From positions 372,001-436,000 of the forward strand of contig NZ_FQXA01000004.1 of NCBI RefSeq assembly GCF_900129835.1: a stretch of DNA of 64,000 nt, written 5' to 3'. Under the pieces are notes generated by a model that saw nothing but the letters and a program-made list of their open reading frames with translations, ran no database searches and was not told the DNA's origin. Of this stretch, positions 37,901 to 46,798 are shown one piece after another. The stretch's first letter is position 1, and every line of letters begins with the position of its first letter. This DNA is from Stutzerimonas xanthomarina DSM 18231 (GTDB taxonomy: Bacteria; Pseudomonadota; Gammaproteobacteria; Pseudomonadales; Pseudomonadaceae). The translations under genes and the position numbers were made by a program.

Positions 37901-39391
37901 ATGACGCAACACGATAGCGAAGCCGTGGATTTGGTGCTGGTGGGAGCCGGCATCATGAGTGCGACTCTGGCAGTACTGCTCAAGGAACTCGATCCCAACA
38001 TCAGGCTGGAGATTGTCGAACTGCAGGAATCCGGGGCCGTCGAGAGTTCGAATCCCTGGAACAATGCCGGCACCGGCCATGCCGGGCTCTGTGAGTTGAA
38101 CTACACCCCGGACAGCAAAGACGGTTCGATCGACATCAAGAAAGCCGTCACCATCAATACCCAATTCGAAGTGTCGAAGCAGTTCTGGGCCTACCTGACG
38201 GGCCGTGAAGGTTTCGGCAGCCCGCGCGACTTCCTCAATGCGGTGCCGCATCTGAGCTTTGTGCGGGGCGCCAAGAACATCGATTTTCTCAAGCGCCGCT
38301 TCGATGCGCTGAAAACTCACCACGCTTTTGAAGACATGGTCTACAGCGAAGACCGCGCGACCATGGAAGAGTGGATGCCGCTGATGATGCCGGGCCGTCC
38401 GCTGGACGAGCCGATCGCCGCGACCCGTGCGATGAATGGCACTGACGTCAACTTCGGTGAGCTGACCCGGCAGATGCTGCAGTATCTGGCGGTCAAGCCC
38501 GGCGTAAAGATGTCATATTTCCAAAAGGTCACCGGTCTGGCTCGCGACGGCAAGGGCTGGCGCGTAGAGATCAAGAACACCCGTGACGGTAGCAGCCGTG
38601 AGCTCAACGCCGGCTTCGTCTTCCTCGGTGCTGGCGGTGCAGCGCTGCCGTTGCTGCAGATGTCCGATATCGAAGAAGGCAAGGGTTACGGTGGTTTCCC
38701 GGTCAGCGGTCAGTGGCTGCGTTGCGACAACCCGGAAATTGTCAAACAGCATCAGGCCAAGGTCTACAGCCTGGCGGCGGTAGGCGCACCGCCCATGTCG
38801 GTTCCGCATCTGGACACGCGCGTCGTGGATGGCAAGACGTCGCTGCTGTTCGGCCCCTACGCCGGCTTTACCACCAAGTTCCTCAAGCATGGCTCGTCGC
38901 TCGATCTGCCGATGTCGATCCGTCCGGGTAACCTCAAGCCGATGCTGGCTGTGGCGCGCGACAACATGGACCTGACCCGCTACCTGATCAAGGAAGTCCG
39001 GCAGTCGATGAACGACCGCCTGGACACGCTGCGCGGCTTCTATCCCGAGGCCAAAGCCGAAGATTGGCGCTTGGAAGTGGCCGGACAGCGCGTACAGATC
39101 ATCAAGAAAGACGCGAAAAAGGGCGGCATCCTGCAGTTCGGTACCGAGTTGGTGTCGTCCAAGGACGGTTCGATTGCCGCACTGCTGGGCGCCTCGCCAG
39201 GCGCCTCGGTCACCGTATCGATCATGCTCGACCTGATCGAGCGCTGCTTCCCCGAGCAGGCCAAGAGCGAAGCTTGGGGCAGCAAGCTCGCGGAGATATT
39301 CCCCGCGCGCGAGAAGGTTCTCGAAACCGATGCGGCGGTCTACCGCGACGTGGTCTCGAAGGTCGACAAGCATCTGGGACTGGCCGACTAG
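37901..39391 (+). CDS. mqo: Malate:quinone oxidoreductase
   Basis: Mqo is a membrane-associated FAD enzyme that oxidises malate to oxaloacetate and reduces the quinone pool, replacing or backing up malate dehydrogenase in pseudomonads. The product is 496 residues from ATG 37901. The FAD fold is at the N-terminus ([21 protein letters not shown]), followed by [20 protein letters not shown] and, at the C-terminus, [24 protein letters not shown]. It is monocistronic, with a terminator just after. Confidence 0.96.
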   Translation: MTQHDSEAVDLVLVGAGIMSATLAVLLKELDPNIRLEIVELQESGAVESSNPWNNAGTGHAGLCELNYTPDSKDGSIDIKKAVTINTQFEVSKQFWAYLTGREGFGSPRDFLNAVPHLSFVRGAKNIDFLKRRFDALKTHHAFEDMVYSEDRATMEEWMPLMMPGRPLDEPIAATRAMNGTDVNFGELTRQMLQYLAVKPGVKMSYFQKVTGLARDGKGWRVEIKNTRDGSSRELNAGFVFLGAGGAALPLLQMSDIEEGKGYGGFPVSGQWLRCDNPEIVKQHQAKVYSLAAVGAPPMSVPHLDTRVVDGKTSLLFGPYAGFTTKFLKHGSSLDLPMSIRPGNLKPMLAVARDNMDLTRYLIKEVRQSMNDRLDTLRGFYPEAKAEDWRLEVAGQRVQIIKKDAKKGGILQFGTELVSSKDGSIAALLGASPGASVTVSIMLDLIERCFPEQAKSEAWGSKLAEIFPAREKVLETDAAVYRDVVSKVDKHLGLAD

Positions 39392-39412
39392 CCACCAGCA
39401 AGCGATGTGAGC

Positions 39413-39448
39413 AAACCGCGCTGCCGCTAAGGCGCGCGGTTTTTTTTT
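39413..39448 (+). terminator. mqo terminator
   Basis: AAACCGCGC (39413-39421) pairs with GCGCGGTTT, followed by a nine-T run. This is a strong intrinsic terminator. Confidence 0.93.
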
Positions 39449-39659
39449 ATGCCTGCGGGATAGGGTCGGAGCGTTGCTGTAGACCTGCTCCAGGCAGCGG
39501 CTTACCGATCCAGCCAAGACGAATTTCCGCTATTTCGACCCAGCGTCCTCCATGAGGGCGCTCTTTGGCGGTCAGCAGCATGCGGCAGCGATTCTGGTCA
39601 TCCAGCAAGGCGTAGTGACGCGGTGGGCGGTGCCGAAACAGGGTTTTGAATAAGGACAT
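39447..39659 (-). CDS. Small conserved-type hypothetical protein (70 residues)
   Basis: The ORF starts MSLFKTLFRHRPPRHYALLD and continues with DQNRCRMLLTAKERPHGGRWVEIAEIRLGWIGKPL. The basic N-terminus and the -RWVEI..I.LGWIG- part look like a folded small domain, and the coding bias suits the genome. It converges on mqo and stops inside the mqo terminator. Function unknown. Confidence 0.6.
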   Translation of the reverse strand: MSLFKTLFRHRPPRHYALLDDQNRCRMLLTAKERPHGGRWVEIAEIRLGWIGKPLPGAGLQQRSDPIPQA

Positions 39660-39821
39660 GACCGAGCGCTCGTTGGGCCTCGCGCTGTTATCGCAGTAGG
39701 ACGTTACGGTTGGATGAATGGAACGCGGCAGGTCCGCAGGCGGTCTTTAGCGCATCACTGTCAGGCGGTTGCGGTGCTGGTTATACTGCGCGCCATCCAT
39801 CCCTAACCTGGAGTAAGCAGC

Positions 39822-40406
39822 ATGCTGAAACGCCTGTTGTTCAGCCTCGCCGCCGCGTCAGCACTGGCGCTTGCCGGCTGCGCCCATAGTCCTCAACAAC
39901 TTGATCCGAGCCCGAAGCTCACCGATACCATCAACCCGGTCGGCCAAGGGCAACCGGTGGTGGTGCGTGTGGTAGATGGACGTCCCTCAGCTACCCTGGG
40001 CACCCGCGGCGGCCTGTATCCGGAAACCAGTGCGGTGATCGTGCCGAAAGAAAAAGTCGTTCCAAAGCTGCAGGCTCAAGCTGAAGCAGCGGTCCGCCTG
40101 CTGGGCTTCACGCCATCGGCCAACGCCTACAACGCACCGCAGCTGACCTTGACCCTGGCTGAACTGAAATATCAGTCACCGAAGGAAGGCCTGTATGTCA
40201 CCGAGGCCACCATTGGCGCTACCTTCCGCGTGGAGGTCCAGAACGGTGGCCGTCGCTACACGGGTCGCTATGGCGCTTCTCTGAATCAGCGTTTCGGCAT
40301 GGCGCCCAATGAGCAGACCAACACCAAGCTGGTATCCGATGTGTTGAGCGATGCGCTGACCCGCACTTTCCGCGATCAGAACATCGGCCAGGTACTGGCG
40401 CAGTGA
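39822..40406 (+). CDS. YajG-family outer-membrane lipoprotein
   Basis: The 194-residue product has a lipoprotein signal (LALAGC, Cys20). The YajG domain covers most of the rest: VVVRVVDGRPSATLGTRGG, AEAAVRLLGF, and LVSDVLSDALTRTFRD near the C-terminus. Similar lipoproteins in other bacteria are of unknown role, possibly in surface lipid or envelope stability. It is a single gene ending in a strong terminator. Confidence 0.9.
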   Translation: MLKRLLFSLAAASALALAGCAHSPQQLDPSPKLTDTINPVGQGQPVVVRVVDGRPSATLGTRGGLYPETSAVIVPKEKVVPKLQAQAEAAVRLLGFTPSANAYNAPQLTLTLAELKYQSPKEGLYVTEATIGATFRVEVQNGGRRYTGRYGASLNQRFGMAPNEQTNTKLVSDVLSDALTRTFRDQNIGQVLAQ

Positions 40407-40444
40407 GTTGCAAATAGCCCAGTCGGTTGCGAGCGACAGATCAG

Positions 40445-40474
40445 AACCCCGCCTTTTCGGCGGGGTTTTTGTTT
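40445..40474 (+). terminator. Terminator of YajG-family gene
   Basis: AACCCCGCC, loop TTTT/TTTC, GGCGGGGTT, then a T run. Confidence 0.93.
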
Positions 40475-40649
40475 TAGGCGTCGCTGGGGCTCTTCGGCAA
40501 TGTGCTTGAACCGTGTCGCCCAGGTGCAGTAAGCGAAGCAAGAGATTCGCGCGAGCACAGCGATGCGCCTGATGCGTACTGTCGTTTGCGCGCGTTAGCG
40601 GACAGCGACGCAGCTAACCCATACCAGCCATTGCGCTTATGTAAGTGCG

Positions 40650-40682
40650 AAAAAAAACGCCCCGAGTATGTCGGGGCGTTTC
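40650..40682 (-). terminator. Terminator of DUF1329 gene
   Basis: On the minus strand AACGCCCCGA, loop CATA, TCGGGGCGTT, then eight T. It lies 15 bp past the stop. Confidence 0.95.
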
Positions 40683-40697
40683 TCTTAGCGGTGTGGC

Positions 40698-42074
40698 TTA
40701 GCGTACGCCGGAATTACGCAGCGCCGCCGGGGTGTACTGGTTGGAGTTGGCCTTGTAGTTGTAGACGTAGGGGTTCTTTTCCTCGTTCTTCATGCCCATC
40801 ACCAGGTAACGACCGGAGACCAGGTCATACAGCGTCTCCATGGCGTACAGCGGGACCTGGTCGCTGTAGATGTACTCGGCATGCGCCTCGGCAACGCGCC
40901 AAAGCGTATCGCGACCGTCGTAATGATCGATCACTGCAGCCTGCCAGGTGTCTTCGTCGATGAAGAACGTACGCTTGGCATAGATGTGACGCTCACCGGG
41001 CTTCAGTGTCGCCTCGACTTCCCACACGCGGTGCAGCTCGTAGCGGGTCAGATCCTGGTTGATGTGACCGGGCTTGATGATGTCGTCGTACTTGAGCTGC
41101 GGTGAGTCCAGACGGTAGGCGTTGTAGGGGATGTACATCTCCTTCTTGCCGACCAGCTTCCAGTTGTAGCGATCCGGTGCACCGTTGAACATGTCCAGGT
41201 TGTCGGAGGTGCGCAGCCCGTCGGCAGCGGTGCCCGGACCGTCGTAAGCGACCTGCGGGGCGCGGCGCACGCGGCGCTGACCGGCGTTGTAGATCCACGC
41301 CATGCGCGGCTCTTTGACCTGGTCCAGGGTCTCGTGCACCAGCAGCACGTTGCCGGCCAGTCGCGAGGGCTCGGTCACCTGTTGTTTGAAGTAGAACAAC
41401 ACATTGCCGTGTTTCTCGGCGTTGTAGTCGGTCAGGGTATCGGTGTAGACGACTTCGTCGACGAACTTGACCAGGCTGTAGCTACCGTTCACCTGCGGAG
41501 TGGCCTGCGCCACGGTGCGGCGGGCCGAGCCCCCGCGATAGCGAGTGATGTGGTTCCAGATCACTTCCAGGCCATCCTGAGGAATCGGAAAGGCAACCGC
41601 AGTGTCGAAATTTTCAAGCCCGTTGCCGCCGCGGACCAGTTTGGTCTGGGTCGCGTTCTTCTGGGCAGCGTCATAGATCCGCTGAGGCACGGCTGCGCTG
41701 CGATGGGTTTCGAAGACCGGCAGGCGATAGGTGTCGGGGTAGCGCTTGAGCATGGCGATCTGCCCAGGGCTCAGGTTGTCCTTGTACTGCTCGAAGTTCT
41801 GCGCCGTGATGGTGAACTTCGGCTTGTCGTTCGGGTAAGGATCGCTGACGAAGCCATTCTCGCCGACTGCCGCAGCGTCGGTTGCCAAACCGCCGGTCCA
41901 GGCGGGAATGGTTCCGGCGGCGTTGGCTGCTTTCTCGGCGCCCATCGGTGTCAGGCTGTTACCCAGCTTGGCCGCTTCGGACTCGGATACTGCAGCCATG
42001 GCTCCGCTTGCCAGCACAGCGCTTGCCAGCAAAGAGAGTGTAAGGGCCCCCGTCTTAAACCTATTCTTGTTCAT
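40698..42074 (-). CDS. DUF1329 exported protein
   Basis: The 458-residue product starts at ATG 42074 (MNKNRFKTGALTLSLLASAV) with a signal peptide ending GAMAA, cleavage near residue 28. The mature part is the DUF1329 domain, a LolA/LolB-like beta-barrel fold proposed to bind hydrophobic compounds: GTIPAWTGGL, VFETHRSAAVPQRIYDAAQKNA, and NWKLVGKKEMYIPYNAYRLD. DUF1329 genes usually sit next to a DUF1302 porin-type gene, which is absent here. A perfect A-rich AACAAGAA lies just after the start codon. Confidence 0.92.
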   Translation of the reverse strand: MNKNRFKTGALTLSLLASAVLASGAMAAVSESEAAKLGNSLTPMGAEKAANAAGTIPAWTGGLATDAAAVGENGFVSDPYPNDKPKFTITAQNFEQYKDNLSPGQIAMLKRYPDTYRLPVFETHRSAAVPQRIYDAAQKNATQTKLVRGGNGLENFDTAVAFPIPQDGLEVIWNHITRYRGGSARRTVAQATPQVNGSYSLVKFVDEVVYTDTLTDYNAEKHGNVLFYFKQQVTEPSRLAGNVLLVHETLDQVKEPRMAWIYNAGQRRVRRAPQVAYDGPGTAADGLRTSDNLDMFNGAPDRYNWKLVGKKEMYIPYNAYRLDSPQLKYDDIIKPGHINQDLTRYELHRVWEVEATLKPGERHIYAKRTFFIDEDTWQAAVIDHYDGRDTLWRVAEAHAEYIYSDQVPLYAMETLYDLVSGRYLVMGMKNEEKNPYVYNYKANSNQYTPAALRNSGVR

Positions 42075-42502
42075 TGTCTGGTCCTGTTGATTCTTGGTAA
42101 CTGATGCGCTGCAAGCGATGCCGTAAGCGCGGCGCTTGCAGGTGGCGACTTCCACAAAGGAGGTGGCGGGCCGTCGGCCCGGTATTCACGTCAGAGACGC
42201 AGCGATCACAAGTTGCCATTTGCCCGACCCGCGGCAGTCCCGTCTGGTTGCTCAAGCCAGGCGCACGCTCTATTTCGGTTGTTCGAGGCGAGATGAGGGT
42301 GAAGCTGAAAGGGACTATAAGTCAACAATCGAGACGGGGCATATCTGCATAAATGGCGCAAATACCCGGCAAATTGCCATCGCTTGGTTGTGTTCCGTTC
42401 TGTCGGAATCCAGCTGAACCGGTCAAGCCGTTTCGGTAGACTCCGCTGCCGCAGCGTGCGGCCGCCCTGGCCTGCAGGTTATCGGTCCAACGGAGAAGAT
42501 GG
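42075..42502. other. Intergenic region upstream of DUF1329 gene
   Basis: This 428-bp stretch lies between divergent genes. No sigma-54 or other promoter can be assigned with confidence; it should contain the DUF1329 promoter. Confidence 0.4.
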
Positions 42503-42781
42503 TTGTTGTTCGATTTCGATGTTTTGATGCTGGCGCGGGTTGCGCCGCTGGTCAACTCACTGGCGCTGCTGATCGCGCTCAGCGGTGCCTGGCTGGTGCT
42601 GGCGACACGCTGGCGTCGACAGCTGTCGAACGCCGCGGCCTCCCATGCAGGGTCACACACTTGTGCTATTGAACAGGGTGCTGCGGCGGCAACCCGGCGT
42701 CTTGACCGGTTTTTCTATGGCTTTGGTTTCAGCAGTCTGGGATTGGCCTGCCTGCTTTCTTCGCTTACCCGACTGAGCTGA
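42503..42781 (+). CDS. Possible small membrane protein (92 residues)
   Basis: The ORF begins with TTG at 42503, 7 bases after GGAG; ATG 42527 is an alternative start. The predicted protein has two hydrophobic segments (LVNSLALLIALSGAWLVLA near residue 15-35 and FFYGFGFSSLGLACLLSSL near 70-90) around a basic loop. I do not recognise a family. It is kept as a candidate because the frame, ribosome-binding site and membrane pattern agree. Confidence 0.5.
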   Translation: MLFDFDVLMLARVAPLVNSLALLIALSGAWLVLATRWRRQLSNAAASHAGSHTCAIEQGAAAATRRLDRFFYGFGFSSLGLACLLSSLTRLS

Positions 42782-42808
42782 CGATCAGTCGGGCTTGTGC
42801 TGTGTGTC

Positions 42809-43975
42809 CTACAGGCTCAAGCCAGCTTTCAAGCGGTACTGGTTACGCACCGGCATGGCGTATTGCTGGATGAGGTAGGGCTGTTGCACGCTTGGGCATG
42901 CAGCGAGGCGCTTGCCCCATTCGGCCTCGGCCCGTTCGATTTCCGCGCGGCTGAACAGCTCGCTGAGTTCAGGTATCGCCAGCGCCGGGTCGCGATGCTC
43001 CCACATCCGATGCGCCAGGAAATTCACCGGAAACAGACGGTAGTCAGTCAGGATCTGCTGGTCGATATCGGCCGCCAGCTGCTTGGCATCTTCCGGCACC
43101 TCGCTGATGGGTGTACCGAAACTGACGTGCACCCGACCTTTATAGCCGGTGATGCCGAGGGCAATACTGGTGTCATCCTCGCCAGGCGCCTTGGTGTAGC
43201 TACCGGTGCTAGCTCGGATATAGAGCTCGCGCGCCTTGGCCTGATCGCAGGGGTCGTACTCATAGCTGATCGACACCGGTGTTGGTTGCAGGCTCGCCAA
43301 TGCCTCGGAAAAGGGCTCGTCCTTGCGGCTCATGTGCAGCATTTTCAGAATCGCCGAATCGGTACGGTCGTCACCGTCCTTTGCCCGCCCTTCGGCCTGG
43401 GCAATCCAGATTGACTCACCGTCGTTGCGAATCGAGTGGTTGATGTAGGCCGAAAGCAGCTGATAAGCCGCGAGTTTTTCGCGTCGCCCGGTGACCGAGC
43501 GGCGCACGATAAAGCTCTTGTTGAGTCGCATCAGATCGCTGACGAAGGGCCGTTGCAGCAGGTTGTCGCCAATGGCGATGCGCGGCGTGCGCATCTTGGC
43601 CTGAAACACCGCATAGTTGACGAAAGCGGGGTCCATCACGATGTCGCGGTGGTTGGCGATGAACAAATAGGCGCAGCCCGGTCGCAGTTTTTCCAGGCCG
43701 GAATAGGTGATGCCGTCTGTGGCGCGCTCGATGGTGCGTTCGAGATACATCTCGATTCGCGCCTGCAGCGTGTCGATCGAATGAATGGTGGCGAACTCGC
43801 GCCGCAGTCGTTGCGCTATAAGTGGTTTGAGCATCCAGCCCATCGGGCCAGCCAGCCGCGGAAAGCGGAAATGCGCCAGTATGTCGAGGAATTCCCGGTC
43901 GGCGAACAGCCGTGCCATGACAGCGGGGACTTCAGCATCGGCGTAGGGTCGGATGGCTTCGAATTCGTCCATCAT
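42809..43975 (-). CDS. Acyltransferase of the PlsC/PlsB superfamily
   Basis: The 388-residue product starts at ATG 43975 or the adjacent 43972 (MDEFEAIRPYADAEV); longer in-frame starts have no family match. The acyltransferase region shows LFIANHRDIVMDPAFVNYAVF. The spacing from His to the second Asp is five residues rather than the usual four of HX4D, so the active-site geometry may differ, or the alternative Asp two residues after His may be used. Further blocks are WIAQAEGRAKDGDD (a glycerolipid EGRAK-type motif) and GKVHVSFG-like GRVHVSFGTPI. The role in lipid assembly is inferred. Confidence 0.82.
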   Translation of the reverse strand: MMDEFEAIRPYADAEVPAVMARLFADREFLDILAHFRFPRLAGPMGWMLKPLIAQRLRREFATIHSIDTLQARIEMYLERTIERATDGITYSGLEKLRPGCAYLFIANHRDIVMDPAFVNYAVFQAKMRTPRIAIGDNLLQRPFVSDLMRLNKSFIVRRSVTGRREKLAAYQLLSAYINHSIRNDGESIWIAQAEGRAKDGDDRTDSAILKMLHMSRKDEPFSEALASLQPTPVSISYEYDPCDQAKARELYIRASTGSYTKAPGEDDTSIALGITGYKGRVHVSFGTPISEVPEDAKQLAADIDQQILTDYRLFPVNFLAHRMWEHRDPALAIPELSELFSRAEIERAEAEWGKRLAACPSVQQPYLIQQYAMPVRNQYRLKAGLSL

Positions 43976-44171
43976 GTTCTCTGTAAGGGTAACAACTGAA
44001 TAACCCAATCGCTCAAGGGTCAAAGTTAGGTCTGTGGATACCTGGACGCGATCACTGCGCGGGTTCGGATGATGTTGCGCGGTACCGGTCGGGTCCGCCA
44101 CAAGTGCGCACCGGGGCATCTCTACAGACTCCGGACGGCGATTATAGCGGCAAGTCACGCAGGAGACGCTG

Positions 44172-44354
44172 ATGCTGGAATCACAGGACTATCAATGCCC
44201 GTATTGTGGCGAAGTGGTGGAGGCGCTACTCGATCTGAGCGGTGGCGACCAGCAGTACATCGAAGACTGCTCGGTCTGCTGCCGACCGATCGTGTTCGAT
44301 TTACGGACCGATGGCCGTGACTGGCAGCTCGATGTGCGGCGGGAGGATGACTAG
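44172..44354 (+). CDS. CPXCG-motif cysteine-rich protein
   Basis: The 60-residue protein has two CxxC-type pairs, CPYCGE near residues 9-14 and CSVCCRP near 33-39, a probable zinc ribbon. Start ATG 44172 is preceded by a GGAGA ribosome-binding site. The family is common in gammaproteobacteria with unknown function. Its TAG stop overlaps the GTG start of the next gene. Confidence 0.88.
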   Translation: MLESQDYQCPYCGEVVEALLDLSGGDQQYIEDCSVCCRPIVFDLRTDGRDWQLDVRREDD

Positions 44355-44614
44355 TGCAGCGAATATACGAACCGCGTGACCTGCTCGAGGCGGAGATGCT
44401 GCGAGGCATGCTGGTTGCTGAAGGCATCGAGGTTTATCTCAATGGCAGGCATCTGATCGGTGCGGTAGGTGAGCTGCCTGTCGCCGGTCTGCTCGGCTTG
44501 ATGGTCGCCGATGACGAGGTCGAGCGCGCGCGGCAGTTGATCGCTGAGTACAATGGCGCCGAACCGCTGCCCGGCGACGAGCCGGAAAGCTACCCGGGCG
44601 AGCTTATCTGCTGA
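44354..44614 (+). CDS. DUF2007-family protein
   Basis: The 86-residue product starts at GTG 44354 (stop/start overlap TAGTG). Sequence IYEPRDLLEAEMLRGMLVAEGIEVYLNGRHL fits DUF2007, a GlnB-like small domain listed as a possible signal transducer. LMVADDEVERARQLI completes it. The tight coupling to the cysteine-rich protein suggests a shared role, not known. Confidence 0.88.
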   Translation: MQRIYEPRDLLEAEMLRGMLVAEGIEVYLNGRHLIGAVGELPVAGLLGLMVADDEVERARQLIAEYNGAEPLPGDEPESYPGELIC

Positions 44615-44677
44615 ATGCGGTCCGAGCGACGTCACGGTAGTTGGCCTTCGCCCCTTTTCTCATCGAGTCCTTTGTAC

Positions 44678-45298
44678 ATGTGTGGCCGCTATGCCCTGTT
44701 TCGCTGGAGTCCCGCCTTCGCTGCGCTGCCCGGTTTCCCGCCTGATCAGCAACCGCACTGGAGTCTGGCGCCTGGCGCTTCGGTGCTGCTGCTTCGGCAG
44801 GTTGAAGACCAGCTGCAGCTGAGCAGTGTTCGCTGGGGGCTGACCCCTGCGTGGCTGAGCGACTTCACCCGCACGCCAGCTCAGGCACGGGCGGAAACAT
44901 TGGCCGAGCAGCCGATGTTTCGTGACGCCTTCCGCCTGCGTCGAGGCGTGCTACCAGCCAACGGCTTTTATGAATGGCGGGGCACGGCACGCAAGCGACC
45001 CTATTGGATGACGGCCGAAGATTCACTGATGTATTTCGCCGCGGTGTGGGAGGCCTATCCGGTCGAGGGCCACACCTACCTCAGTGCGGCTGTGGTGACG
45101 CGTCCGGCAGCGAATCAGAGGCGCCCGCTGGTGCTGGATCAGGCCGGCATGACTGCCTGGCTCGACCCGCATGCCCCAATGGGAACACTGCAGCAGCTGT
45201 TGACTGCACCGCAGCCGGCATTACGCGAGCGTCCTTTGGCGACCTTCGTCAATGATCCCAAGCTGGATGCGCCGGAGTGCCTGACGCCAGTGAACTAG
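44678..45298 (+). CDS. YedK/HMCES-family (SRAP) protein, divergent active site
   Basis: SRAP proteins crosslink Cys2 to abasic sites in single-stranded DNA and protect replication forks. The product is 206 residues from ATG 44678, giving MCGRYALF with the required Cys2. Conserved SVRWGLTPAWLSD and the glutamate in GVLPANGFYEWRG (Glu105 of E. coli YedK) are present. Two other active-site positions are changed: the NARxET asparagine (Asn75) is Gln in QARAET, and the IHDRMP histidine motif (His160) is absent, with AANQRRPLVL in its place. It may be a variant or partly inactive paralogue. Confidence 0.85.
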   Translation: MCGRYALFRWSPAFAALPGFPPDQQPHWSLAPGASVLLLRQVEDQLQLSSVRWGLTPAWLSDFTRTPAQARAETLAEQPMFRDAFRLRRGVLPANGFYEWRGTARKRPYWMTAEDSLMYFAAVWEAYPVEGHTYLSAAVVTRPAANQRRPLVLDQAGMTAWLDPHAPMGTLQQLLTAPQPALRERPLATFVNDPKLDAPECLTPVN

Positions 45299-45428
45299 CC
45301 ATTGGCAGTGGCTCTCGAAAGAGGAGTCACGCGCTATCAGGCGGGCCCTGGGGCGGTGGGCTGCGAGTCGGTTGCCCGCTGCGTTGGCACGCTCTAGCAT
45401 ACGGCGCAGAATTCACGGGAGACGCGAC

Positions 45429-46238
45429 ATGTTCAAGCCGCATTCACTCAGCCTCTTTCTAGCGGCCGCCACGCTTGCCGGTTGCCAGGCCGTCAACACC
45501 ACCAGCAGCGGTGCCGTCGGCGTCGACCGCAAGCAGTACATGTTCAGCATGCTGTCGACCGACCAGGTCAATCAGATGTATGCGCAGTCGTATCAGCAGA
45601 CGGTGTCTGAAGCCAAGAATAAAGGTGTACTCGAGAACAATTCGCCGGTGGCTCAGCGGGTCAACCGGATCGCCAGCAGGCTGATCGCCGAGGTCAAGAC
45701 TTTCCGGCCTGATGCGGCGCAGTGGGACTGGGACGTGAACGTTATCGACAGCCCAGAGCTGAACGCCAATGCCGGCCCAGGCGGGAAGATCATCTTCTAC
45801 ACCGGGCTGATCGAAAAGCTCAAGCTGACCGATGACGAGATTGCCGCAGTCATGGGGCACGAGATTGCCCATGCGTTGCGTGAGCACGGTCGTGAGGCCA
45901 TGTCCAAGGCTTATGGTGTGCAGATGGCCACTCAAATTGGCTCGGCGGTCGGAATTGGTAACGGCAGTCTGCAGTTGGCCAACATGGGAGTGCAGTACCT
46001 GATGACGCTGCCCAACAGCCGCAGCAACGAAAATGAGGCTGACCTGATCGGTCTGGAGCTGGCGGCGCGGGCTGGCTACAACCCGAATGCAGCGGTCACT
46101 CTGTGGCAGAAGATGGCGGCGGCTGGCGGCTCCGCCCCGCCGGAGTTCCTCAGCACCCATCCTTCTTCTGGCAGTCGTACGCAGGCGCTGCAGGAAAATA
46201 TTCCGAAGGTGATGCCATTGTATAAACAGGGCCGCTGA
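45429..46238 (+). CDS. M48-family metalloprotease lipoprotein
   Basis: The 269-residue product starts at ATG 45429 (MFKPHSLSLF) with lipobox LAGC (Cys19), so it is likely attached to the outer or inner membrane facing the periplasm. The zinc motif HEIAH has His144, Glu145 and His148, and the third ligand is in NEADLIGLELAARAGY. It is related to LoiP/BepA-type quality-control proteases. The stop is within a GATGCA hexamer repeat. Confidence 0.92.
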   Translation: MFKPHSLSLFLAAATLAGCQAVNTTSSGAVGVDRKQYMFSMLSTDQVNQMYAQSYQQTVSEAKNKGVLENNSPVAQRVNRIASRLIAEVKTFRPDAAQWDWDVNVIDSPELNANAGPGGKIIFYTGLIEKLKLTDDEIAAVMGHEIAHALREHGREAMSKAYGVQMATQIGSAVGIGNGSLQLANMGVQYLMTLPNSRSNENEADLIGLELAARAGYNPNAAVTLWQKMAAAGGSAPPEFLSTHPSSGSRTQALQENIPKVMPLYKQGR

Positions 46239-46260
46239 TGCAGATGCAGATGCAGATGCC
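46237..46260 (+). repeat. Short GATGCA tandem repeat
   Basis: Three perfect GATGCA units and one GATGCC run from 46237 over the M48 stop codon. It could vary by slippage but sits after the coding end. Confidence 0.7.
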
Positions 46261-46270
46261 GCTGGCGCTC

Positions 46271-46714
46271 TCAGGTCGGCGGCAGCTTGATTGGAAGTGG
46301 GCTCTCCAGGCCTAGCTGGCTACGGGCGCTTTCCAGGTCGAACAGCGTGTTGATCTCCTCGATGTCGCCGCTCGGATTGAGCGTCCAGATCGACATCGCG
46401 GCGACCGTGAGAATCTTGCCGCTCGGTGCGAGGCCGAACACGGGTTTCTCCAGGGTGCCGAACAGCGTGCTGGAGGTCACCACGCGATTGCCTTCGCTGA
46501 GGCATTCATCTACCGCGACTTCCAGGTCCGGAATGGCTTGGCGGATCTCCCGCACCAACAGACCGAAGCCGGCACTGTTGACCGGCTGCGAGATGAACGA
46601 ACTTCTATAGCTGAAGTAACGGCTCTGCAGCTGTTCGGCCAATGCCAGTCGGCCCTTGCCCCAGCTCAGATCGATGTGCTGCCGAACCCGCCGTTTTCGT
46701 TCCTCCGGTGACAT
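46271..46714 (-). CDS. SnoaL/NTF2-like hypothetical protein
   Basis: The 147-residue product starts at ATG 46714 (MSPEERKRRVRQHIDL), with AGGGGAG eight bases upstream. The pattern GFGLLVREIRQAIPDLEVAVDECLSEGNRVVTSSTLFGTL, seen in pieces over residues 48-90, fits ester-cyclase/SnoaL-type NTF2 folds. The expected catalytic residues are not certain. It converges on the M48 gene. Substrate and role unknown. Confidence 0.72.
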   Translation of the reverse strand: MSPEERKRRVRQHIDLSWGKGRLALAEQLQSRYFSYRSSFISQPVNSAGFGLLVREIRQAIPDLEVAVDECLSEGNRVVTSSTLFGTLEKPVFGLAPSGKILTVAAMSIWTLNPSGDIEEINTLFDLESARSQLGLESPLPIKLPPT

Positions 46715-46798
46715 GCAGCCTGCTCCCCTCAAGCGCCGCCAGAATGCGGCAAACGCGCACTCTAACAGCACCCGTGGCGAGGCAATTTGCGCTGGGTA

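Noticed and set aside
46237..46260. GATGCA repeat as a phase-variation tract
   Set aside because: Only about four units and located at the stop codon, so slippage would have little effect.
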